64,000 nucleotides of DNA, taken from positions 124,001 through 188,000 of the forward strand of contig NBIV01000140.1 in assembly GCA_003194525.1 (NCBI GenBank). Direction: 5' to 3'. This document shows positions 1-9,185 of the stretch, piece by piece. This stretch comes from Gracilariopsis chorda. Lineage: Eukaryota > Rhodophyta > Florideophyceae > Gracilariales > Gracilariaceae. Within the stretch, counting starts at the first letter, position 1; each line of letters opens with the position of its first letter. The position numbers and the translations under genes were made by a program. The notes beneath the pieces were generated by a model, which did no database searches, was not told the origin of the DNA, and worked only from the letters and a program-made list of their open reading frames with translations.

Positions 1-357
1 CACGAGCCCACCGCACTTGTTGCTCGCTACAGCAGTATCCACAGGAGACTTGAGCTAATAGACGCAGAAATAGGTTGAGCAACTCGTGCCCTACGCCAGG
101 AAGAAATTCAGCATGACAATAGCAGAGTAGTTCGCTTCAACGTTGGTGACGAAGTGCTCGTACCAAAAGGACAAGCACTCAATGCCAAGAAGAAACGGGC
201 TCCATTTGAGTCCAGTTTCTACGGCCCCTGCCGAGTAATAAGCGCATCGCACCCACGCTATGTTCTAAGTAGCCCGCATCGAAGGATATCCCAAGAACCT
301 ATACACGCCGGAAGGCTGGCATTGTACTGTTCACGTCATGCTCATCTGCAGGAGTAG
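1..357 (+). mobile_element. LTR retrotransposon fossil: C-terminal integrase tail of pol
   Basis: The frame up to 357 reads like the C-terminal end of a Ty3/gypsy-type integrase. A V-G-D-E-V-L-V-P stretch is followed by a basic segment, then F-Y-G-P-C-R-V-I and a closing H-A-G-R-L. This is the usual order of the small SH3-like/GPF region that ends many pol polyproteins. Only the last part of the element is inside the window; the rest lies to the left. It looks old and degraded, with at least one break. No LTR was identified to its right. The family call rests on motif shape only. Confidence 0.55.
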
Positions 358-1255
358 ACTATTTAAGTAAATGTGATAGGACTCAATGCGTACAATTAGA
401 ATAATGTAGTAGCTGCCAAGAAGAACCACTGTTTGCAGCTACTTGTGTTTGTTTATACGAATAGATTTCAAGCATAGTACCAACCGAAAAGCTAGTTCGG
501 AACCAGCTCATCAACTTTCGCTTTCGAACTCATCATGGGGCAAGTACTTGATGGAACTTTCGCCTGGGTCTTTGCGATAAGCCCATACATGACGACCGTC
601 CGAGAAATGAACGGGAGGGAGAAACTCAGCAAGATCTCGGCCACCTAGTTCAGTGGCAGAAGACATGACTTGGCGAATATTCTTCTCTGCAGCCACGATA
701 GCTACCATTACGAAATGAAATCAAGGATCATCTTCCTTCCGATCGACGAAGCGAGAGCGACTAGAACGTCTCGGAGGACCTTCCCCACCCGCAAAGTGAG
801 CTGGAACAGAGCCGATTAGCACACGAACCTCACCCAAAGTAAGCTGAGGAAGAGCAGCGTAAGCACTGAAAAGTTCCGGCCCATAACCATAACCTGCTCG
901 AGTAGTTTTGATTGGCGGCGTCCGTAAGGCCCCACGATGTATAGGAGGGACGATACCAATATTGTCACCTTGCTCGACATGTGTGCCTCTACCAACGGAC
1001 GTGTGGGGATCTTGAACCCCACGGAAAAGAGTATAACGTTCCCTTAACTCCGGGCAAAGGCAGTCAGAGCCAATTACTTCATCACGGTATTGACTTATGA
1101 TTGGAAGAACTTATCTAAACGAACGGGTAACTTCGGTGGAAAGAAAGATTAACGCAATCATCTCCTGAACAGCTCTTATATAGAAGAGCATTGCAAAGCG
1201 AGTGGAGCCTGCTTCGAGCGTTTTTGCCACCTTTCCCCATGGCTTCTCTTCCTAT
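358..1255. other. Flank left of the array, no recognised gene
   Basis: About 0.9 kb between the integrase tail and the first array unit. It may contain the untranslated end or LTR of the fossil element to the left, but no direct repeat partner is visible in the window. A 65-codon ATG frame on the - strand (511-708) and a 68-codon frame (816-1022) resemble nothing I know and are not called as genes. Similarity to the later unit junctions starts near 1252-1256. Confidence 0.5.
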
Positions 1256-1483
1256 CCGAACACTTATCCCTCTTCTACAACTTTAGTGTAGATCGATTTT
1301 GGAGGCGTAAGGGTCGCAGGAAGATATTCAAAGTGGGCGTGGCCTAGTCGTGTCGTTCACTTTTGGCTTAGTACCTAGTCACGCTAGAGGCGTTTTCGGT
1401 GTGGTCTGGTATTCGCTTGCGCCTAAAGGTCGCTAAACGAGAGAGCACGGAGCTTGACGGGAAGGCCTGTTATATAATGCTGA

Positions 1484-1623
1484 AACGCCGCTCGGGGCGG
1501 CGGTTTTAGGGGGGAATGTGTCGTGTGCTTGTGGTGCACAAGAATTGGTTGGATATGTTTTTGAATTGCACATTTTTTAATGGGCGCTGCCCAGCTTCCA
1601 GCATGGAAGCTGAGCATAGCGCC
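1484..1623. other. Conserved hairpin-forming segment in the unit lead
   Basis: Two stem-loops lie close together. At about 1484-1507, CGCCGC pairs with GCGGCG and is followed by TTTT. At 1583-1623 a long stem forms: GGCGCT with AGCGCC outside, and CAGCTTCCA with TGGAAGCTG (9 bp, 3-nt loop) inside. A third, smaller stem, TCTACA/TGTAGA, lies at 1274-1292. All six units carry them. In unit 6 the first stem is one base shorter but still a palindrome. The function is unknown; possibilities are a structured UTR or non-coding RNA, or simply cruciform-prone DNA. Confidence 0.6.
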
Positions 1624-1827
1624 TGCATAAATGCACACCTCTCGCACTTGTGGCTTCACCGCTTTGGGGAGAGGTAGGAAGGAACTTGCACACCCGAAAT
1701 GCTCAGTGGCTCGTTCGTCCGCATTGCATCCACCTTTCGCTGAAAAACGCGCACCCCCGACATCCTCTTTTCTTGCGCAACACAAATGTTGAAAAAAACG
1801 CATTCCTTGGTTTCCACAAATGCCCCC

Positions 1828-2352
1828 AAAACCAATTGCTTTCGCCCTCTCGCACAATATGCGTTAACATGCCCGCATTGCGTTGTTTTAGCAAATGTAG
1901 CAAAACCAAAGCGCTTTCGCAGTTTTGTACAATGTGCAAAAAAAATCTGCGCTTTGCTTGCTCTCACCTAAACGGCCCAAAACGAAGTGCTTTCGCATAT
2001 TGCTACAATTTGTGAAAACATACACGGATTGCTAGGTTGTGGTAAATGTGCCCAAAACCAAGCGCTTTGCATCATTTGCACAATATGCGTAAACATACGC
2101 AAAATATTTGCTTTGTGCAAATGTGTCCTAAACAAAGCGCCGTTTTACATTTGTACAATGTCCCAAATATTCACAGGTTGCTTGGTGTCTGCCAAGCTGC
2201 CCAAAACCAAGCGCTTTCCCAAATTCTGCGAATGAAACAAAAAACATTCCCCGCGCTTGGTCTACGAAACGATGACTAAAACCAAGCGCATGGAGCATGC
2301 CACCAAACCTTGCAAAGCCAGCTCAGAAAGCATCATTCCAAAGCCTACAACA
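1828..2352. repeat. Degenerate ~75-bp minisatellite, core AAAACCAAGCGCTTT
   Basis: The core motif AAAACCAAGCGC or a close variant begins at 1828, 1902, 1979, 2054, about 2129, 2203 and 2278, so the period is 74-77 bp. A typical copy also contains ACAATATGCGTAAACAT about 25 bp after the core. A further core lies at 2415, roughly two periods on. The copies are well diverged from one another within a unit, yet each copy is almost identical between units. The minisatellite is therefore older than the amplification of the array. Equivalent stretches lie about 9.82 kb further on in every unit, including the partial unit 6. Confidence 0.85.
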
Positions 2353-2595
2353 CGCACATATGCGCGTGCCGGTATTTTCAAGACCTCCCTACAAGGTTCT
2401 GACTAATCATGGCTAAAACCAAGCGCTGGGGCGCCCTGTATTGGTGGGCTAAATCTTCAAAAATGGGCTCAATTACGCTACTTACACGACATGCACGCGG
2501 CACGTGCCATATGTGCCTCAAATCAAGGGCAAACGGCGATGTTAAAACCTAATTTTTTGAAGTACGCGCTTGGTTTTCGTCGGACCCAAGCATTC

Positions 2596-2603
2596 TATAA
2601 ATA
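2596..2603 (+). promoter_or_regulatory. TATA-box-like site upstream of the PLE
   Basis: TATAAATA stands between the minisatellite and the first PLE direct repeat. It could be part of a pol II promoter reading rightwards, but no start site can be shown. The same site is kept in units 2-6. Confidence 0.3.
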
Positions 2604-2780
2604 CTAGCCAGGTTTTTTGAGGTCAAGCGTTTGTTTCATGACCGGCACACAACGCTTCGTCATCCACTGAAGGCATCAAAAAGGTAGATACACCGATTTC
2701 ACCACTCATTCAACGTTTTGCGTCAGAACCAAGCCCTTGCTGACACCCCTGACAACCAAGCGCAAACCCAACCTTACGGC

Positions 2781-2901
2781 CAACACTACTATAAGGAAAC
2801 ATGGAAGCCGCTATACCAGTATGCTACAGTAAATTATATCTGGCTGGCAATCAGAGATCAATGGCCCTACGCAAAGATCCATTCCGAAGGCAAAACGGTA
2901 G
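2781..2901 (+). repeat. Left direct repeat (pseudo-LTR-like) of the PLE
   Basis: This stretch resembles 5670-5791 over about 120 bp. Both contain ACCAGTATGCTAC, ATCTGGCTGGC, AGATCAAT and AACGGTAGC in the same order. Read in frame, both give the same short peptide pattern (QYAT..YIWLA, then DQ.P and IHS.G.TV), so the left copy is the 3' coding tail of an upstream PLE copy. Partial tandem copies of this kind are the 'pseudo-LTRs' known for Penelope-like elements. The left copy continues in an open frame to 3004. Confidence 0.65.
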
Positions 2902-3072
2902 CCAAGACGATAATCTCAAGCAAAGACCACAGAACAGGGATAGGACTAGAAGAAGAATCCAGCAATGACATCCAACACAGCCCCCGAGACGCGCAGGTCC
3001 TCTGAGTCCTCCGAGTGCTTGAAGGCCTAGCTGTCACAGCTGTACTACGTAGAGCAGTGCGTAGAATAGGTC

Positions 3073-3080
3073 TATATAAG
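3073..3080 (+). promoter_or_regulatory. TATA-box-like site inside the PLE 5' region
   Basis: TATATAAG lies about 270 bp upstream of the likely PLE start codon at 3350. It is followed by a long C/T-rich stretch (3095-3255), as often seen at initiation regions. It is a plausible promoter within the PLE pseudo-LTR, inferred from position and consensus only. Confidence 0.35.
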
Positions 3081-5669
3081 GAACTTTCACCCAGCAAATC
3101 CCTTCTCCACTCATCTCTCCTCACCACCAACCGGGGCACTGAAGAGTCCTAAAAACGAAGGCGCTTTGCGTATTTCGATTTTGTAAGCCTCAAGCCGTCT
3201 CTCGTACCCCTTCTATCCTCTCTTTCTCATCCCCCTTTTCTGTCCCTTTCCCACCTCTCACCGCGAGTGACCCGGCATATCCCCACCATACATTTCAACC
3301 AAAAAAATACCTTAAGAGGGACAGTTGCCGTCGTCGATCTCTTCTCAACATGGCTCCAGGAACCCGGTCTTCTTCAAATGCCACTTCAAATGATGGGCTA
3401 TACAGTTGAGTCGAGGAGCACCTCCACACCGTCACTGCAACCCTTGGCAAAGAGATTGAAGACGTCGAGAAGAAGATCGCCTCACGCCGCGTCGTTTTGC
3501 ATCAACATATTGAACATCGACGAAATGGAACGCTGCCGAAAGGAATTGTGGCGCCACGAATGCCGCAGTTCCCAGCGACCATGGCAAATGAATTCCGTGG
3601 GACGTTTGACACCCTTGCTGAGCAGTTCAACAAAAGCGTCGTGGACGTATCCATCGAACTATGGAACTAGGAACTAACTTAGTTACAGGCCGAGAAAGAA
3701 CAGATCATCAAAGACACTCGAGAAAAAAGTCCATGAGGCGCTTATCTATGCCGCAGGACTCCTTGATGATGTACAACCCTTTGGGATCACTAGTCTGGTC
3801 CAATGCTACATGACTAGCTTTCTAGCTCAACTGAAAGAGCAGAAAAGCAGCGGACCTCCTGAAGAATGCTGCTGCCGAGGCCGATGAACTGGAGGCTCCT
3901 CAGGGACTTGATTGGCTGGACAAAGATGTTCAGTCAATGAAGAAGAAGATAGCCGTTCTTCGCTCTGGTACGGCATAGGCTACCTGTAAAGGGAATAAAA
4001 AACCCCCAGCGGAGGGCAAGAAAACCCCTAAACCGGGAGATGGGAAAGCAAAAGCCGTACAGGCAAAGAAGAACAAGTCGAAAAAAGGCAAGGCGCACCA
4101 GAAAGGGGCGCCAAAGCAAATTAAACCGTTCAAGACCACGGAAACCCGGTTCTTCCATCATCAATGAAGTGAAGTTCAACACCCCTATTGTTATACGCAT
4201 CGAAGAGATATCGTACTGTGTACGAAGAGTTCTCTTCGCTGGTAGTGGGTTCGCTATAAGGAATTCACTCCAAGAATGCCTCGAGGAAGCAATATCAAAG
4301 CTCCCAGGAAAACTGGAAAGAACGGGAAAAGTGCTTCCTATACCTACCTCATTAATGGGCATGAGGGACCTGAGAAAGGTTGCAGAGTTGGTGAGGTCAG
4401 CAAGGAAGCCCAGAACCCTTTCTAACATTTTAAAGAAAGGGTTCACACACATCTGGAATAAGGAATGGATTGGCAAGGAAGCAGAACAGAATCTTGGTCT
4501 TGTGCTTATGCACAGAAAGGTATACTCCAGACTCATCGAGTCGGAGTTAAGCAAGGGTGTACTTTCTGAAGTGAAATCATTCCACTTTGAGCAGAATTTC
4601 AGTAACCTTGCAAGGTTTCCCAGAAGCGGAACGCTACCTCCATTGGACTGGAAAAGCATCCTTGATGAGGCCAAGGAATGCAATAGCCCCAATTCACTGT
4701 ACATCCTTCCGCAGATTCACAAGGCTACACTTGGAAGCAAGCTAATAACAGCTCCATGCTCGTTTGTATGCAGCAGTTTATCAAGAAGGCTTAGCTCCAT
4801 CCTGAATGTTGTACAGAAAATCAAGGTGATAAATGTCAACAGCAAACAGGTCGTACGCCAACTGGAATAACTATACGTGCCAAGGTACTGCGTCTTTGTC
4901 ACATAAGATGTGGAGCAATGTTACCCCAACATCGACATCAAGGATGCGCGTAAAACCTTGGTGGAGTACTTGCCGGATATCTTTCAAACCCAGAACATCT
5001 TCCGGGCTCGTCCCCAGACTAATTATGAAGAACAACTTCATAACGGTTAGCGGAAAGATACTGAAGCAAGAAACAGATACAGCAACTGGTACAGCAGTGG
5101 CACTAGCCTTCACAAACATATATCTGTACTTAAACTTCTCGCGAATCTTCAAAACATTTGCCAACAGGATCATCTTCCAAAGACGTAACGTTGATGATGG
5201 ATTAATGATCCTAAGGTACATGGATTCTGCCCTAACGATTATGGAATTCCTTAATGCTTGCACAAACCTCTCTCTAACGTATGAGATGAGCACTGAAAGG
5301 GCAGTTTTCTTGGACCTCGAGATATACAAAGGAGAACGATTCCGAAAGGAAAATAAGTTGGATCTCATGGTGTACACAAAACCCATATCCAAGTTCCTTT
5401 ATCTCCATGGCACATCTGATCATCCGGAACACGTCTTTACGGGTATTGTGAAAGGAGAAATGATCAGATTTCTCCGGAACACGGACTCTTAGGACATATG
5501 CGAAAAGAAAGTAGCCTTTCTTTTCGGAACATTAGCCCAAAGCGGATACTCTGGAAGGTACCTCAGAGACGCAATCCGATATGTAAGCAGCAAGGATAAA
5601 AATTCATATCTCCATGGAATTATGGATAAGGAAGAGTTCAATCGAGGCTCCTTTGTCACTTGCCAGTAC

Positions 5670-5791
5670 CACCCCGAAGCCAAGAAACCATGAAAGCGGC
5701 AATACCAGTATGCTACGTTAAAGTACATCTGGCTGGCCACCTGAGATCAATTGCCCCACAAAAATATCCACTCCAAAGGCCAAACGGTAGC
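5670..5791 (+). repeat. Right direct repeat (pseudo-LTR-like) of the PLE, cut by the LINE
   Basis: This is the partner of 2781-2901. It ends abruptly at AACGGTAGC, where the poly-G and 3' end of the LINE begin. The left copy runs on past this point, so the right copy was truncated or interrupted there. The missing part is not found on the other side of the LINE. Confidence 0.65.
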
Positions 5792-5800
5792 GGGGGGGGG

Positions 5801-5841
5801 TTCAGCTCAGCCCGTAAGGGCTGAGCCACTATTTATTGTGG
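5801..5841 (-). other. LINE 3'-end double hairpin with AATAAA
   Basis: On the element strand the 3' UTR ends with CCAC-(AATAAATA)-GTGG, then a 9-bp perfect stem (GCTCAGCCC / GGGCTGAGC, 4-nt loop), then a short spacer and 7-10 C residues. AATAAA lies in the loop of the first stem. Many LINE reverse transcriptases recognise a 3' stem-loop of their own RNA, so this pair is a candidate. Equivalents begin near 15625, 25446, 35270 and 45088. Confidence 0.65.
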
Positions 5842-6275
5842 TCATTTTCCCAATGATTGAGCAACAGACTACACACTAACCTATATGCTTGCCAAATGAG
5901 GGGGGGAATGAGTAGGGAGGCTGTTCCTTGCTTGCCCCGGCGGGGATCCATTAGATTCCCGTACCTGTAGCAGGGCAGGTACAAAGTGTCAGTCAGAAGC
6001 CGCATGGTTGCGGGTGAGTTTCAAGTCTTCTCAAACGAGGCGTTTTCCAATCCACGAGCCGGGTGGTGCAGAGAGCGTTGAGGGAGAGAAGGTGTGGGAG
6101 TCGTCCAAAGTCTTGCGGTAGAGGTGAAATCAGAGTAAGCGTACCGGCTCTATGCTTCATCTGTTGCCCTCGTTCCGCCCGGTTCCAACTCCGGGTCATC
6201 CAAATCAACGATCTTCAGCCTTGACGTGGCGGTTTGGCTGTTATAGCTTAGTTGGACATCGTTGTAGCTATTTCT

Positions 6276-9185
6276 CTAATGGAGGTCACGAAGCGAAGCA
6301 CACTTTTCCAGCACTTCATCAGCTTCCTTTTCCAGGGAGGGGGACCAAGAGTTTCGATCTAATAGGCGTCGCATATCGGGAACCAAGGCCCGAAGAGCAT
6401 CTGTTCGAACAGGGAGCTTCGATAGATACCAAAGGACTCCTTGATGTACAGCCTTGCGAGAAAGGGTGCAGGACTTTAATAAACGAGCGAGGGTAGTCCA
6501 GGAGATAGGCGTAACACGCGCGCGACCCATATTAGCGAGATCAAACTCTTCCATATATATCTTACGCTTCACGACCGTTTTGAAATCCGTCAACCCATCA
6601 ATATCATCCGGGAGCTTCATCCGTTCCAGTTCCATTCGCACAGCTGGTATGTCCCTTGCCAGCTGCAAAGCGCGAGACGCACGCGCCCACAGTTCCGCTT
6701 TGTGTGGAGATTCATTGCGAGTTTCATGAGAAACAAGACGAAGAAGGCGGAAGCGAGCAGCGAGAGCAGCGATATGCACGCGACGGCGAGTTTGCAGGGA
6801 GGGCAACTTCGTCAATGCGCACGAGCGATCCAGATGAGAGGGGGCGACAGACACCCCAAGGATCCAGGCGTGAGCTTCCATTTCCAGTTTTTTCGGTAGA
6901 CTGGAGACCTCTGCAGTGAGCGGCTGTACAGGGAGGCAATACTCGAACAGCGAGAGTATCTTTGTCCTGACGATATTAACCTTGCTCAGCACGGAGAGCG
7001 GGGAATCAGACGTGATGCAGCGAATCCGGCGCAGCCCGACTCTAGCCGAGTCGATTCTCTCCAAAAACCTCTGGGGAGTAGGCCCGCGGTGTGAGAAAGA
7101 AAACCACAGATAGCAAGCTTCTTCCACCACCTGTATAGGTTCCTGGCCCAGTAAGAAAGGTTCATGACCATTTCCGCATACGACGTAGGACTTGGAGGCA
7201 TTCCATCGCATACCCATGATATTTGCCCAAGAGCTGCAAGCGTTGAGTTGCTTCATAAGAGTAGCATTGTCTTCAGCCAGTAAAGCGACATCATCCGCGA
7301 AGCAACTAGACACACTCCTGGGGATCCGACACAGATATTCCAAGAATGTGTCCATAAAGATATTAAAGAGATTCGGGCTGAGTGGATCGCCTTGGGGAAC
7401 TCCAATGACCATAGTTGCCAAGACATTCGAGACTTGCTGCTTTGTCTTGATCCGAATTGGCGTTAAGAGAGCCGGGAGCATACGAGAAGTGTCAACTGGG
7501 AGACGGGCGGTACATAGATCCAGTAGTTTCCCGCGAGGCACCGGGTCATAGGCACTCTTCAAATCCAGAAACGCAGCGTTGGAGAAGCCTTCGCGCGCGC
7601 ACTTAGCAGCGTAAGCAACTCCCAGCTCTGTGTTAGAGCCCTGGATGAAGCCCCATTGGTTGCGGTGGAAGAAGTACACTTCCGAGATGCAGTAGTGGAG
7701 AGCCTTCGTTATCACCTTTCGCAACACCGATAGCAGTGTGATTGGGCGGTAAATGGCAGGAAGGGTTGGGTCACCTTTCTTGTAGATGGGAGCCACAAAG
7801 CCAGAACGAAGGATGCGCGGGGTATAAGCGAGTCTGCCTACAGCCGTCCATAGTTCCAAGAGAGCGGTCGAAAAGAGTCCAGGCTCCAGTTTCAGAGCTT
7901 CCAAGTGGACAAAATCCGGTCCAGGAGACTTCTTCTTCTTTCCGCAGGTAATAGCCATTTCCAAATGCTTCTTTAAATATGGCGGTACTTCGAAATTCCC
8001 GACCGATACGATCGGTTCTTCATCAGGCTGGTGGGCCTGCAGGTGAGCTGTGAAGTCGTCAGGAGCGAGCTTCACGGGTTCGAGGTTAGATCCCTCGGAG
8101 CGTACAAGCCTGTTAAGCTTTGGGATAAGATCCTCAGGGGGACCTTCTTCAAGTTCATCCCGTTGTTGGTCGGCTATCCGGCGACGGTTTCTCCGGAACT
8201 TTCGCTTGATTTTGCGATCAAGAGCCTTGACCTTGGCACGCAGGTTGACTGACTGCGGTACCATTTTGAGTAGTCGAGACCTTTCCTTCGCCATTAAGTC
8301 CAGTTCCCGGTTCCAGCCAGGCCTGTGACGAGCTGGTCTGGGAGAGATATTTCCTAACCAAGGCCGTAAGATGTCCTTAGCGAGCTCCAAAGTAGCAGAT
8401 TCCAGAGCATCGGGTGATTCCACTGCTTGTAGCTGCGTGATGGCTGTCGAGAGATGCTTTTTGTAGGAACGCTTGGCTTCATCCTGGAGCTTGGGGTTGC
8501 TTAGGAGAGCCTGGGAGATATGATCCTTCAACGTATTTGGTGTCGTTAGTGGGAAAGAGACGAGCACTGGAGCATGATCCGATGGCCAAGAGCCTCCCAA
8601 TACGCGTGGGACCGAGGCCCAGAGCCCTCGATACAAGAATATGTCCACCACGCTAGAGCCACGATGGGTGATGTAGGTGGGAGACTTCGGAGCGGCGATC
8701 ATAAAACGGGACTGCATCATCCATTTCCAAAGCCGATTACCCTGAGGAGTCGTGATCTTGTCCCATCTGCTGTTACGGGCATTCAGGTCACCAACAATAA
8801 TTGCAGATCCCCTACTCAGCCGCGTAACATCGAAGAGGAAAGATTGCATCTCTTCGGCGGAACACTGAGGCTTGACATACACACACAAGAAATTGACGGA
8901 GAGAAACGTACCAGCCAAGATCTGGTATGCACGAGTAGAGACTTCTTCTCGCTTCTTGAAGGCGCCATATTTCTTATAGAAAACAGCGACGCCTCCACCA
9001 AGTCGGGAGCGGTTGGGCGAAGAGTAGGCGTCCGCCGAATCATAGAACAGCGCTTCATCCTCGACAATCCTCCCTGCTGACCAAGTCTCCGTAAGACAGA
9101 CAAGGTCAGACATGTTGAGCAGTGTTTTGACACTGCCCAGTTTGGGTGTGGTGCACCCATTAATGTTGAAAGTGGTGATCAGCAT
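6276..9185 (-). CDS. LINE ORF2: APE endonuclease and reverse transcriptase (unit 1)
   Basis: A 969-aa uninterrupted frame starting with ATG. Residues 1-210 form an exonuclease/endonuclease/phosphatase domain: N7/N9 (TTFNING), E33 (LTETW), GDLNA at 132-136, D181 (VVDIFL) and S-D-H at 202-204. The RT spans about 420-690: Y-R-P-I-T-L-L, D541 in FLDLKSAYD, the G-V-P-Q-G-D-P-L-S-P box near 600, and F-A-D-D at 629-632. These supply the target-nicking and copying activities of target-primed reverse transcription. The start overlaps the ORF1 stop (ATGCTGA), which suggests coupled translation. All expected catalytic residues are present. The stop is TAG, and the same frame stays open for 41 more codons. 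The C-terminal third has no domain I recognise. Confidence 0.93.
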   Translation of the reverse strand: MLITTFNINGCTTPKLGSVKTLLNMSDLVCLTETWSAGRIVEDEALFYDSADAYSSPNRSRLGGGVAVFYKKYGAFKKREEVSTRAYQILAGTFLSVNFLCVYVKPQCSAEEMQSFLFDVTRLSRGSAIIVGDLNARNSRWDKITTPQGNRLWKWMMQSRFMIAAPKSPTYITHRGSSVVDIFLYRGLWASVPRVLGGSWPSDHAPVLVSFPLTTPNTLKDHISQALLSNPKLQDEAKRSYKKHLSTAITQLQAVESPDALESATLELAKDILRPWLGNISPRPARHRPGWNRELDLMAKERSRLLKMVPQSVNLRAKVKALDRKIKRKFRRNRRRIADQQRDELEEGPPEDLIPKLNRLVRSEGSNLEPVKLAPDDFTAHLQAHQPDEEPIVSVGNFEVPPYLKKHLEMAITCGKKKKSPGPDFVHLEALKLEPGLFSTALLELWTAVGRLAYTPRILRSGFVAPIYKKGDPTLPAIYRPITLLSVLRKVITKALHYCISEVYFFHRNQWGFIQGSNTELGVAYAAKCAREGFSNAAFLDLKSAYDPVPRGKLLDLCTARLPVDTSRMLPALLTPIRIKTKQQVSNVLATMVIGVPQGDPLSPNLFNIFMDTFLEYLCRIPRSVSSCFADDVALLAEDNATLMKQLNACSSWANIMGMRWNASKSYVVCGNGHEPFLLGQEPIQVVEEACYLWFSFSHRGPTPQRFLERIDSARVGLRRIRCITSDSPLSVLSKVNIVRTKILSLFEYCLPVQPLTAEVSSLPKKLEMEAHAWILGVSVAPSHLDRSCALTKLPSLQTRRRVHIAALAARFRLLRLVSHETRNESPHKAELWARASRALQLARDIPAVRMELERMKLPDDIDGLTDFKTVVKRKIYMEEFDLANMGRARVTPISWTTLARLLKSCTLSRKAVHQGVLWYLSKLPVRTDALRALVPDMRRLLDRNSWSPSLEKEADEVLEKCASLRDLH

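Larger units (their letters stand above)
2781..5791 (+). mobile_element. Penelope-like element, decayed, unit 1
   Basis: The + strand carries the remains of one long protein. A likely ATG at 3350 opens a charged, coiled-coil-like N-terminal part, followed by a lysine-rich stretch (about 4000-4130) and a reverse transcriptase. RT landmarks in order: L-P-Q-I-H-K (near 4705), D-V-E-Q-C-Y-P-N-I-D (near 4915), T-A-T-G-T-A-V-A-L-A (near 5090), V-D-D-G (near 5190), F-L-D-L-E-I (near 5310) and H-P-E-H-V-F-T-G-I (near 5430). The IHK box and the late FLDL...HP.H boxes are typical of PLEs and not of LINEs. No GIY-YIG endonuclease is seen after the RT before the element meets the LINE. The frame is broken in roughly eight to ten places and cannot be active. 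The same decay is present in all five copies. Confidence 0.75.

Noticed and set aside
511-708. 65-codon - strand ATG ORF in the left flank
   Set aside because: Short, no recognised motif, and next to a degraded retroelement; not supported as a gene.
3267-3677. 136-codon + strand ORF inside the PLE region
   Set aside because: The neighbouring frame shows the coherent coiled-coil-like PLE sequence with ATG near 3350. This ORF is a shadow in another frame and starts with a non-ATG codon.
2781-5791. Use of the decayed PLE frame as support for a TAG recoding in this genome
   Set aside because: The PLE frame is interrupted by all three kinds of stop codon, so it only shows decay and does not bear on TAG.
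8574-9080. 168-codon + strand ORF opposite LINE ORF2, repeated in most units
   Set aside because: Antisense shadow of the endonuclease domain; it shortens in unit 2 with single-base changes that are mild in ORF2.
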